Assembly: GCA_965197545.1 (NCBI GenBank)
Contig: CBDANJ010000007.1
Location: forward strand, 1,674,001 to 1,738,000
Source of the DNA: CATOSP01 sp965197545
Lineage (GTDB): Bacteria; Chloroflexota; Dehalococcoidia; Lucifugimonadales; UBA3495
DNA length: 64,000 nt
Direction: 5' to 3'
Below, one piece after another: positions 1 through 7,600 of the stretch (position 1 is its first letter; each line of letters starts with the position of its first letter). Under the pieces are notes generated by a model. The model saw only the letters and a list, made by a program, of their open reading frames with translations, searched no databases and was not told where the DNA came from. The position numbers were made by a program, and so were the translations under genes.

Positions 1-24
1 CTGAGTCTCCAACTGGACACGATT

Positions 25-52
25 AAAAAAGGGGCGGCCTATGAAGCCGCCC
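25..52 (-). terminator. Rho-independent terminator reading leftward
   Basis: Read on the minus strand, a 7-bp stem GGGCGGC/GCCGCCC with a 7-nt loop is followed by CTTTTTT. This is a textbook intrinsic terminator for leftward transcription out of the integrase-remnant region. The rest of 1-394 shows no supportable gene. Confidence 0.75.
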
Positions 53-394
53 TGTCCGCTGACCCATCCGCACGGTGAGGCCCTGCTGGGAGTTGTGGGC
101 CTGGCCATGGTACGTCTTCCGGGCATCATGCCGCTGATACGAGGTGTATCCCAATCAGCGAGAACCTTCTTTTAACATGGGCCGTTCTATTGGACGGCTT
201 AAGCATGGATCAATATAGCTAGGAACGAGTTAAACATGTCTCCCATTGACTCTGAGATGACACGGCATCTGGGGTCCTAATCGTGATGGCTACACCTACA
301 CAGCAACCAGGTCCGCCCGTATGCCGATTTAGTAGCTCCGGCCTGGAACCCTCCCTGCTGGAACGGCCGGATATCGTCGCGCTCTTTGCCGGTG

Positions 395-1012
395 GGGTGA
401 GGTCACTCCCAGGTCGACGGTCTGATGGATTTCCAGGCTGCGGCGGGGGCTCAGGGTCTTCATGTAGCGAAGAGTCATCCTGGCCGGTTGGTGGCGGAGA
501 TGGTCCTGCGGGGCCTTGGGGTTGCCCGTCGCCTCCAGCCGGACTATGGACCCGGAGTGGCGCAGCACGTGGACCGCTCCTACTCCTTTAGGGAGGGATG
601 GCGATGCCCGCCGCTTCGGCCGCGGCGGTGAGGATCTGGTGGACCCGCCCGCTGGTGATGGGCCAGAATCGGTCCTGCCGGTGAATTACCCGACCCTGTA
701 GGCGCACTCGTGGAGATGGGCCACCGGGGAGGCGCTGAAGCCCACCACGCCCCGCTTGCCCCCAGTATCCGGGCGGTCCAGCCCATGTCCCCGCGTACCA
801 GGTCGACGGGGCGCAGCGCCAGGGCCCCGGAGACTCTGAGTGTGCCGTCGTAAAGGGTGACCATGAGCAGGGCGTTCCGCTCTCCGGTCTGGGGCGCGGT
901 GCGGGCCGCGTCCACCGGGTGGCGGACGGCGTGGGCCCAGGTGGGGCACGATCTCGGCGGCCCCTTGCCGGGCTTCCAGGAAGGCGGGGACGTATCTGCG
1001 GGCCAGGGTCAT
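395..1012 (-). pseudogene. Degenerate tyrosine recombinase (phage integrase family)
   Basis: Three minus-strand frames together rebuild an integrase catalytic domain. One frame (about 790-915) reads ERNALLMVTLYDGTLRVSGA, like the usual RNRALL..LYDTGLRVSEAL block. A second frame (about 690-780) reads VAHLHECAYRV. A third reads DRFWPITSGRVHQIL, then HVLRHSGSIVRLEATGN and ARMTLRYMKTL, which are the HxLRHS box and the tyrosine-nucleophile box. At least two frameshifts and a stop at about 686 separate the blocks, so it cannot make one protein. It is probably the remnant of the integrase of the island that ends at the tRNA-Ala gene. Recognition is by motif only. Confidence 0.75.
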
Positions 1013-1722
1013 GGCCCCACTCCGGCTAACGTTTGATCCCAGGTGTATAGTTTTGGGGAGCCTCCGAGCCAGTGCCGGTTGTCACACCACGCCTGGGGCG
1101 GCATGGAAGTGTCGGCATATCGATACAAAATGGTTTATTTTGTAAGAAGGCCATTATCTTGGGTGCGCGGCTGCCTTGGTCCGTCTCATGGACCACCACC
1201 GGAGCCCGAAGCACACGAGGGCTCCCGCTATTAGAGATCCGAGGAAGCGACTCAGGTCCCATGGAAATGGACTCCCTATATAGGACAACATTGCGCCCTG
1301 CGCCAGCCACCCTACCCCCATATTCAATCCGAAGACAAACCCACCGCTTAATACCCATGTGGCCCCAGCCAATTACGATACTCATTAATTCTGTAGGCAT
1401 AGGACACGGCCCAAGAGGGCCGAAAAGTTACCGCCTTGGAATCAGTATAGGCCGATTTAGCAAGCTTCACCATCTGCACAATTTTGTATAGGCCCCGGTA
1501 CTCGACCATCACCGCTGGCCTGAAAACCGGATGGAAGCCCCTGGCTTTCGGTCTTATACTGAGGAAGTACCAAGTGCGAGGCCCTGGGTTGGCTTGCTTC
1601 TCACCTTTACGGTGTTGGCTAACTACCAAGCGCAGGGCCGAAATCGAAACGGGGCCGGACCCCGCCCGGCAGAATACTCCGTTGGATCACCTATGGCTGC
1701 CGGATCGCTTGTCCCCTAAGTC
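1013..1722. other. Stretch without a supportable gene
   Basis: Several short open frames exist but none has family motifs. The most protein-like is a minus-strand frame at 1154-1372 (72 codons, TTG just after a stop). It has two hydrophobic stretches and a basic tail (RWWSMRRTKAAAHPR), which could be the C-terminal end of a broken membrane protein. No good ribosome binding site is visible. I read the stretch as decayed island DNA. Confidence 0.4.
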
Positions 1723-2022
1723 CCCCATGTGGCCGGTGTAGCCGTGGTGGCGGGCGCCCTCCTTGGCCAGCCCGTAGATCTCGCAGATCGTCGAATCAAG
1801 GTCGATGGTGAATGGTGCGTCGCCGGGTCCGTCCCCAGCCGCCCAGGCCCGGGCCAGCAACTCGCGGCTCACCCGGTCCAGTTGGCGGACATGGCCCCAC
1901 CTGAAGCTGCGCAGGAAGGTGCCCAGGGTGGAGGGAGCCTTGGCCGTGAAACCGAGAACGCGGGCGATCCCGCCAACGCGCAGCGCATCGGCGTCGTCGA
2001 TGCAATCGTCGCCGTCCAGCCA
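1723..2022 (-). pseudogene. IS1380-type transposase remnant (N-terminal third)
   Basis: The frame reads GDDCIDDADALRVGGIARVL, then TLGTFLRSFRWGHVRQLDR, then FTIDLDSTICEIYGLAKEGA and HHGYTGHMG. This matches the N-terminal part of IS1380-family DDE transposases, where the aspartate in IDLDST is the first catalytic acid. Similarity stops abruptly after HHGYTG, where the family normally continues with further core. About two thirds of the protein is missing. Upstream, the frame continues into a piece of an unrelated regulator, so the junction at about 2022 is a recombination scar. Confidence 0.7.
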
Positions 2023-2112
2023 CCAGACCCGTCTCAGCAGATGCTCATAGGTCAGCACCCGCCCGGCGTTGACCAAAAGCTCGGCTAGCGTCCGGTACGC
2101 TCCGGCGTCCAC
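2023..2112 (-). pseudogene. Fragment of a response-regulator winged-helix domain
   Basis: In frame with the transposase remnant, about 30 residues read YRTLAELLVNAGRVLTYEHL and then LLRRVW. This is the recognition-helix region of OmpR/PhoB-type effector domains (LL..NAG.V.S...LL..VW). Neither the receiver domain nor the rest of the winged helix is present. I call it a relic that marks where the IS1380 copy landed or recombined. Confidence 0.5.
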
Positions 2113-2248
2113 AGGGGAAGGAATGGGCTGAGGAAGGGTTGGCACACCAGCCGGTGCGCAGCGTCTGGAAGGGGAGTCCGAATTTGACACTGGCTGACAA
2201 TTGTACCAGTCTGGGCCACAACTTACGCCAATATTACGGGAAATCGCC

Positions 2249-2412
2249 AGGGCCTTTTCATTTTCAGAAAGGTGTCCCCTCTCCCTCTGGGAGAGGATCA
2301 GGGTGAGGGAGTTTCCACGCAAACTGACTTGCCGCAGCTACTACCATTGCAGGGAGAGTTGTCCCTCACCCCAGCCCTCTCCCCACGGGAGAGGGAGAAT
2401 GAAAAGACCCTG
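2249..2412. mobile_element. Miniature inverted-repeat element, CAGGGCC family, with 11-bp target duplication
   Basis: The ends are inverted repeats: CAGGGCCTTTTCATTTTC at the left and, on the other strand, CAGGGTCTTTTCATTCTC at the right. The direct repeat GGGAAATCGCC lies immediately outside at 2238-2248 and 2413-2423. The interior carries two CCCTCTCCC/GGGAGAGGG palindromes and no coding capacity. A second copy with its own target duplication lies at 23424-23633. Confidence 0.75.
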
Positions 2413-2722
2413 GGGAAATCGCCGATATTCTCACAGTCATCTTGCACCCGTCCTGTAGAATAGGAGCCAACCCGTCGAATGGAAGCATTCACCTGGCATT
2501 CGACAGTGGACAGCTTGAAGCGAAGACAACAGTTGCGCCCGCGGCGTCCGCCGCCATGACGACCGCGTCCGAGGCCGCCTTGCTGGTCATACCCTGGGCC
2601 ATCCACGCCCAAGGCAACGTATATGACCGCGCAGGATACCGACACTACCTAGGCGCCCTCGAATCAGAGCGAGGGGCCGCGCCATCTAGTTTTGTACAAA
2701 GTCCGGGCTAGGGCGGACTAAA
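2413..2722. other. Intergenic stretch before the lipoprotein gene
   Basis: No gene is supportable here. Short open frames lack motifs and ribosome binding sites. The stretch probably contains the promoter region of the lipoprotein gene that starts at 2723, but no convincing -35/-10 pair stands out. Confidence 0.4.
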
Positions 2723-4453
2723 ATGCATGTTGACGCTAATACTCTACGCTGGGCCAGCATCCTGCCAGGACTTTTGTTCGTCGCCAGCGCACTATCCGCC
2801 TGCGGGGACAGTACGGTGCACACGGATGAGGCAATAGAGACTCCCACCACAGTGCCATTTACTCCACCATACCTGATACTCCCGGACTCCGTTTCTGTAA
2901 TTGATAGGACCTCAGATTCGCTGACAATTCAGTGGGAGGCTGACTGGGATCCTCGCGGAACGGTGACTTTTCACGAGCTGCATCGCGGTCAATCGAAGAT
3001 CGGAGCTTATGAAGCCGTAGCCTCCATAGACGCTGCCGATTCAACATTCGTGGACCAGGGACTGGAGCCGGATAGCGTCTACTATTACATGGTCAGAGCC
3101 TGCAATGATAGCGGATGTTCAGGCCTCTCTAGCAAAGTGGCAGCCGGAGTCACGGAGGCGTCAGGGCAGGTTGCCATTCCTGCAGCCCCTGTGTCGTGGA
3201 GGAGTGGAGCCGGTATCGATGATGATGAGGTCATGGCAATCTGGGCTCAAGTTCCGGGAGCGACTTACTACGAGATACAGGTATCTTACTCTAGGACACC
3301 CGAGACATATTCCGGTCAAGAGGCAGAGGTTTCCGCTCCACGGGGAAGTCACCTATTTAGTGCCATAGGGGATTGGGGCACCATCTTAGGGGGCTTAAGC
3401 CCCTCTGTAATCCAAACGTTCAGAATCAGGGCTTGCAATAAGGCTGGGTGTTCCCCTTTCGAACCGGCGGGCCCTTGGCCAGTTTCGGAGAGGAACGTCT
3501 TGATGGTCGGACCCTGCCAACTTGGTCTGAGGTTGAATCCGGGAGAAGGCTGCTATTCGGATGACGGTGATACCGTATTCTACGTTAATGAAGAAGCCTA
3601 CTCTGGCATTCACTACATTTGCGTCGGATACAGAAAAGGGAACATTTACAGCTGCGACCCGTCATATATAGAAATTGGTAAAGATCTGATCGTGTCGGAA
3701 TTGGAATCCAGTAAGGAATGGTTGATCCGACGCCATCCGCTGAGTCAGTCGGAACGACGGGATACTGCTGCACTTAAACCGCCGGATGAGCCGAGGAGTC
3801 TAGGGGCGAGACCCGAACGGACGAATATCGTTCTGTCGTGGCGGACACCCTTATACAACGGCGGGGCGCGTGTCACCGGATACCGAATCGAGGTGTCGGA
3901 GGACGGCTCCAATTGGGACGTCCTGCTCCCTGACACAGGGCCCGACACAACTAGTTACGCGCATAGTGGGTTGATAGGAGGCGGCACGCGTTTCTACCGC
4001 GTTTCGGCTATCAACTCAGCCGGTATCGGGCAACAGTCGTCCGTTGCTAGTGCCACTACCGAGTTGTGCGGGGGGTACAAGAGCTTGTCCACTGCGATCA
4101 CCTCCGGCGACGTCGAGGGCGTTCAGTGTCTGATAGAAGAATTGGGCGAGGACGTTAATGCAACTGATGATGGCACACCAATGCTCTTTTGGGCCATCCT
4201 AGAGGAGAATCCGGATATCGTGCGGCTACTAGTGGAAGCCGGTGCGGACGTTAATGCAACTGATGCCAACGTTGGCATCTCAATGCTCCCTTCGGCCATC
4301 AACGTTGGGAAGTCGGATATCGTGCGGCTATTGGTGGATGCCGGTGCGGACGTTGATGCAACTGATGACCGTGGCAAGCCAATGCTATACTGGGCAATCC
4401 CGGGGGGGAATCCGGAAATCGTGCGCATTCTGATGGAAGCGGGTGCAAAGTAA
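2723..4453 (+). CDS. Secreted lipoprotein with three fibronectin-III-like domains and C-terminal ankyrin repeats
   Basis: The product has 576 residues. Residues 1-27 form a lipoprotein signal with the lipobox LSAC, so Cys27 should be lipidated and the protein displayed outside the membrane. Three fibronectin-III-like modules follow at about 52-143 (SLTIQWEADWD, YYYMVRACNDSGCS), 150-255 (FRIRACNKAGCS) and 352-450 (NIVLSWRTPLYNGGARVTGY). A cysteine-rich insert lies at about 262-325. From about 455 to the end there are three or four ankyrin-type units with the repeated core DIVRLL(V)(D/E)AGADV(N/D)ATD. Fn3 and ankyrin modules both bind proteins or glycans, so a surface-binding role is inferred. 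The base composition is poorer in G+C than neighbouring genes and the gene sits alone among transposon remnants, which points to acquired cargo. Its binding partner is unknown. Confidence 0.85.
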   Translation: MHVDANTLRWASILPGLLFVASALSACGDSTVHTDEAIETPTTVPFTPPYLILPDSVSVIDRTSDSLTIQWEADWDPRGTVTFHELHRGQSKIGAYEAVASIDAADSTFVDQGLEPDSVYYYMVRACNDSGCSGLSSKVAAGVTEASGQVAIPAAPVSWRSGAGIDDDEVMAIWAQVPGATYYEIQVSYSRTPETYSGQEAEVSAPRGSHLFSAIGDWGTILGGLSPSVIQTFRIRACNKAGCSPFEPAGPWPVSERNVLMVGPCQLGLRLNPGEGCYSDDGDTVFYVNEEAYSGIHYICVGYRKGNIYSCDPSYIEIGKDLIVSELESSKEWLIRRHPLSQSERRDTAALKPPDEPRSLGARPERTNIVLSWRTPLYNGGARVTGYRIEVSEDGSNWDVLLPDTGPDTTSYAHSGLIGGGTRFYRVSAINSAGIGQQSSVASATTELCGGYKSLSTAITSGDVEGVQCLIEELGEDVNATDDGTPMLFWAILEENPDIVRLLVEAGADVNATDANVGISMLPSAINVGKSDIVRLLVDAGADVDATDDRGKPMLYWAIPGGNPEIVRILMEAGAK

Positions 4454-4628
4454 TAACTTGAAGCATTCCACTTATGCCGATGTCCAGCGAATATGTCCGC
4501 CTTAAGTGTTCAGGGAAAATGTCCATCTAGGCGTCCGCCATGTCATCAGGCTGTGGTTTCCGGTGGCTTCTTCTCTCGCCCAACCCCAAACCGCCTCATC
4601 GGCGTTGAAGTCCGGGCTGTAGCCCGGC

Positions 4629-4655
4629 AGAGCTTGCCCTCGTGAAAACGGGGGT
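4629..4655 (+). repeat. AGCCTG-hairpin unit, copy A, inside IS630
   Basis: The sequence begins AGAGCTTGCCCTCGTG. On the transposase strand it separates GTGAACC from CTGCCGGG, where homologues read VNLPGYSPDF without a gap. The net insertion is about 22 nt. Confidence 0.7.
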
Positions 4656-4922
4656 TCACCGGCCGAAGACCCAGGCCCGGCGTTCGCAGTATTCCCCCAC
4701 CGCCTCGCCACGGTGCGCCGGCGCGTTGTCCCGGATCACGTTCAGCGGCCCGGTGTGCCTCTCCCTCAGTTGTGTTAGGAAGACAGTCGAGGTTTGGGAG
4801 TTGCTGTTCCCTTCCAGATCCATCCACTCCACCTCTCCATCCACTCCACCTCACCCGTCTCCAGGCACACTGCCGAGCAGTAGCTGGCCTTCTCACCATA
4901 GCGCGGGCTGCTGGAGTCCACC

Positions 4923-4949
4923 AAAGCCTGCCCTCGTGGAAACGGGGGC
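4923..4949 (+). repeat. AGCCTG-hairpin unit, copy B, inside IS630
   Basis: The sequence begins AAAGCCTGCCCTCGTGG. On the transposase strand it separates GAGCCGGCC from TTGGTGGAC, which would otherwise encode EPALVDSSSPRYG. The net insertion is about 22 nt and shifts the frame. Confidence 0.75.
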
Positions 4950-5151
4950 CGGCTCTCCCTTGAGCACCCACTTGACCCCCAGTTCGGCGTCCGCCCGGAA
5001 ATGGGCCTCGCCGGCAAAGTATATCTTCGCCCCGGACCGCCTTGCCTCGTCCCGCAGGGCGGCGTACTCCGCCACCAAAGATTCCCGCTTGGCATTGTCA
5101 GCCTTGACCAGACGTTTCTTGGGGCGCTTTAGTACGAATCCCGGACGGTGC

Positions 5152-5178
5152 AGAGCCTGCCCCCTTGGAGACGGGGGT
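5152..5178 (+). repeat. AGCCTG-hairpin unit, copy C, inside IS630
   Basis: The sequence begins AGAGCCTGCCCCCTTGG. It interrupts the block that should read NYLHR-GFVLKRPKK in the transposase. The inserted length is 22-23 nt. Confidence 0.7.
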
Positions 5179-5681
5179 AGTTCATGCAACTGCTGCGGCT
5201 CAACCCGATGCCCCAACCTTCCGGCATAAACTGCCGGACCGCCCTCCAGTTCCAGTTGGCCAACTCGATGCCCGATTTGACGGGCAACTCCTGTACCGCT
5301 GCCCTCAACGCCTTCTGCTGCGCCTTGGCGAGAGCGGGGGGAACCCCCAGTCTGCTCGAAAATCAAAGCTGCCGGACCGCCCTCGCCGAAGGCGGCGGCC
5401 CACCGTCCGATGGTATGGGAATCCCGTTCCAATGCGTACGCCGTTGTCGAGGCCGTCCAGCCTTGGGCCGGCATCAGCATGGCGCACCACCGCTCCCGGG
5501 GCGCCGGCGCCACAATCATCCGCCGGCGCAAATCCCTGGCTTCCATCTGCCATTGTTCGAGAAACCGCTCTATCTCCCTCACACCCATCACCCACCCCTC
5601 TCTCCTCAGGCAAAGCTAATCCGGTTCCTCCACAACTTTACCCCATGCCTCTGCACTTTTCACTTTGGCTTTGGTTTAATG

Positions 5682-5804
5682 TTAGTTACCAGAACGTTCT
5701 ACGACCAGATAGAGACCGTTTCCGTCGGCGGGCATGTACGCCATTTTGGCCTCCCGGATACGCTGGGGAGTCAGCGACTCGGAAGGATGCCCTTTCTGGG
5801 CCAT
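5682..5804 (-). pseudogene. N-terminal arm domain of a tRNA-type integrase (DUF4102-like), truncated
   Basis: Forty codons from ATG at 5804 read SLTPQRIREAKMAYMPADGN, then GLYLVVERSGN, then TAA. This is the DUF4102 arm-binding motif (LT...I..AK....ADG.GLYL.V..SG) that begins P4-type tyrosine integrases. The expected continuation (WVFRY...) and the whole catalytic domain are missing. It lies 170 bp from the 3' end of the tRNA-Ala gene on the same strand, exactly where such integrases are left after tRNA-targeted insertion. Confidence 0.7.
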
Positions 5805-5972
5805 ATTGGAATTCCCCGGTGGCCGGTTAATGGCCTATAGGCCATAATCCTATCAAAAGTCACCGGAGTGCATTAGAACTCACAGGAACTTGGAAGGGGA
5901 CATTTGAGCCTAAATCAGGCGTCAAATACATGCAAATCAGAGGGTTTTAGGCGTAAATAAGAGCGTGGAAAG

Positions 5973-6045
5973 TGGAGATGAGGGGATTCGAACCCCTGAC
6001 CCCCTGCTTGCAAAGCAGGTGCTCTCCCGACTGAGCTACATCCCC
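5973..6045 (-). tRNA. tRNA-Ala (anticodon UGC)
   Basis: The 73-nt cloverleaf has acceptor stem GGGGATG pairing CATCTCC, including the G3:U70 wobble that identifies alanine tRNAs. The D arm is AGCTCAGTCGGGAGAGC. The anticodon stem CCTGC/GCAGG encloses the loop TTTGCAA with anticodon TGC. The T arm contains GGTTCGAATCC and the discriminator base is A. No CCA is encoded. Its 3' end faces the decayed mobile island at lower coordinates, as expected for an integration site, although I found no duplicate of the tRNA 3' end. Confidence 0.97.
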
Positions 6046-6205
6046 CTCCGTGTTCAAGTATAGGAATAGGCTTAGACAAGTGTCAACGCGGTGTAACTAT
6101 TTACACTCTTCCCCTGGCATCCTTCTTCCACATTGGCGGGGTTCCTCGGATACGACGGAAGAACGATTAACAAGGTGGTTCTTTCCCCCACACGGCCAGT
6201 GTTCA

Positions 6206-6235
6206 TTAGACACCCTTCTCCCCACACGGTATGAT
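6206..6235 (+). promoter_or_regulatory. Possible promoter of the thiolase gene
   Basis: TTAGAC and TATGAT are separated by 18 nt, about 80 bp upstream of the thiolase start codon. This is a reasonable sigma-70-like match only. Confidence 0.4.
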
Positions 6236-6314
6236 ATCCGCGGACTTGGCTGGCCTGCGCCTCTGTTACGTCAGGTCTCGTCCCGTACCCTATCATCCAC
6301 CTAAGGAGTTAACT

Positions 6315-7514
6315 ATGCGAGGAGTTGCCATAGTCTCACCCGTCCGCACCGCCGTGGGAAATTTCGGCGGCGCCCTGCGCGGCGCCTCGGCGGCGGAGCT
6401 TGCCAGCATCGCCATTAAGGAGGTCTTGGAGCGCAGCGGTATCGACGGTGAGAAGGTCGACGACGTTATCCTGGGCCACGGCTACCCCAGCGGTGAAAAC
6501 CCCGCCATTGGCCGGTTGGCCTCCTTGAAATCCGGTCTCCCCATCGAGGTGCCCGGCTACCAGTTGGACCGCCGGTGCTCTTCGGGCTTGCAGGCCATTC
6601 TTAACGCTTCCATGCTGGTCCAGACCGAAAACGCCGACGCCGTCATAGCCGGGGGTGTCGAGAGCATGAGCACCGCCGAGTTCTACTCCAACGAGTCCCG
6701 GTGGGGCGCGCGGTTTGGCTCGGTGACTTTCCATGACCGGCTGGCCCGGGCCAGGGAGACCATCGCGCCAGAGGAGCGGTTCGGCTACATCTCAGGGATG
6801 ATCGAGACCGCCGAGAACCTGGCCAAGCAGTACGAGATCTCCCGCGAAGAGCAGGACGAGTACGCCCTGCGCAGCCATCAGCGGGCAGTAGCCGCCATCG
6901 AGGCGGGAAAGTTCGAAAAAGAGATCGTCGGCGTGCCTATCCCTCAGCGCAGGGGAGACCCGGTCAACTTCGCCACCGACGAGAACCCCAGGGGCGACAC
7001 TTCTATAGAAGCGCTGGCCCGGTTGCGCCCCATAATGCCCGACGGCAGCGTCACCGCCGGTAACGCCAGCAGCCAGAACGATGCCGCTTCGGTGTGTCTG
7101 GTTGTAGCTGAAGACAAGCTCGAGGAATTCGGACTTACTCCGATGGGTTACCTCCGCGGCTGGGCCGTGACCGGTTGCCATCCGGCCTACATGGGAATCG
7201 GCCCTGTCGGCGCGGTAAACAAGGTGATGGGCAAGCTGGGCCTGACCCTGGGAGACATGGATCTGATCGAACTTAATGAGGCGTTCGCCGCTCAGGTATT
7301 GGCCGTGCTGCGGGAGTGGAAGCTCCCCAACCACGACAATCTGAACGTCAACGGTTCCGGAATTTCGCTGGGACACCCCATCGCCGCCACCGGGGCCCGC
7401 ATTTTGACCACGCTGCTACACGAGATGGAACGCCGGGACTCCCAATGGGGCCTGGAGACCATGTGCGTCGGGGGCGGCCAGGGTGTCGCGGCTGTGTTCG
7501 AGCGAGCCAACTAG
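6315..7514 (+). CDS. Thiolase family protein (acetyl-CoA acetyltransferase type)
   Basis: The product has 399 residues and would cleave 3-ketoacyl-CoA or condense acetyl-CoA units. The nucleophilic cysteine is Cys88 in DRRCSSGLQAIL. The C-terminal blocks NGSGISLGHPIAATGARIL (histidine) and CVGGGQGVAAVFE (second cysteine) complete the active site. The length is normal for the family. The start ATG at 6315 has the ribosome binding site AAGGAG seven bases upstream; an earlier in-frame start lacks one. It precedes a GMC oxidoreductase on the same strand with an 86-bp gap, and the two may be co-transcribed in oxidation of an alcohol or acyl substrate. Substrate chain length cannot be read from the sequence. 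Confidence 0.9.
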   Translation: MRGVAIVSPVRTAVGNFGGALRGASAAELASIAIKEVLERSGIDGEKVDDVILGHGYPSGENPAIGRLASLKSGLPIEVPGYQLDRRCSSGLQAILNASMLVQTENADAVIAGGVESMSTAEFYSNESRWGARFGSVTFHDRLARARETIAPEERFGYISGMIETAENLAKQYEISREEQDEYALRSHQRAVAAIEAGKFEKEIVGVPIPQRRGDPVNFATDENPRGDTSIEALARLRPIMPDGSVTAGNASSQNDAASVCLVVAEDKLEEFGLTPMGYLRGWAVTGCHPAYMGIGPVGAVNKVMGKLGLTLGDMDLIELNEAFAAQVLAVLREWKLPNHDNLNVNGSGISLGHPIAATGARILTTLLHEMERRDSQWGLETMCVGGGQGVAAVFERAN

Positions 7515-7600
7515 ATACTTTTCCGGTATCGTGGCGACCTGGGCTTAACTACTCAGTCACAGGGTTGCGGCTGCGATACCGCTTCTATACGGGAGAGGTT

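Larger units (their letters stand above)
4535..5591 (-). pseudogene. IS630-family transposase, inactivated by three small insertions
   Basis: The helix-turn-helix part is intact (MIVAPAPRERWCAMLM, ALERDSHTIGRWAAAFGEGG). The rest is spread over several frames: GFVLKRPKKRLVKAD, KIYFAGEAHFRADAELG, SSPRYGEKASY, CLETGEVEWM, VIRDNAPAHRGEAV and GYSPDFNADEAVWGWAREEA. These are the IS630/Tc1-type DDE blocks. The first acidic position, normally FADEAHFR, reads FAGEAHFR, so the catalytic Asp is lost. Three copies of a roughly 22-nt hairpin unit (4629-4655, 4923-4949, 5152-5178) interrupt the coding sequence at conserved places and shift the frame. A degenerate 14-bp tandem lies near 4820-4850 (CCATCCACTCCACC). 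The element is dead. Confidence 0.85.

Noticed and set aside
1..78. Possible C-terminal end of a gene entering from the left (frame open from base 1 to TGA at 76-78)
   Set aside because: Only 25 codons, and the middle is an obvious intrinsic terminator for the opposite strand. No family motif is visible.
1154..1372. A 72-codon membrane-like open frame as a real gene
   Set aside because: It begins right after a stop with TTG and no ribosome binding site, in decayed DNA. Kept only as a note in the intergenic entry.
5973..6045. An attachment-site duplicate of the tRNA-Ala 3' end within the island
   Set aside because: I looked for another copy of the T-arm and acceptor sequence between 1 and 5970 and saw none, so no att pair is claimed.
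7316..7600. An N-terminal extension of the GMC oxidoreductase into the thiolase gene
   Set aside because: The extension is a shifted frame of the thiolase end. The FAD motif begins right after ATG 7601, which has its own ribosome binding site.
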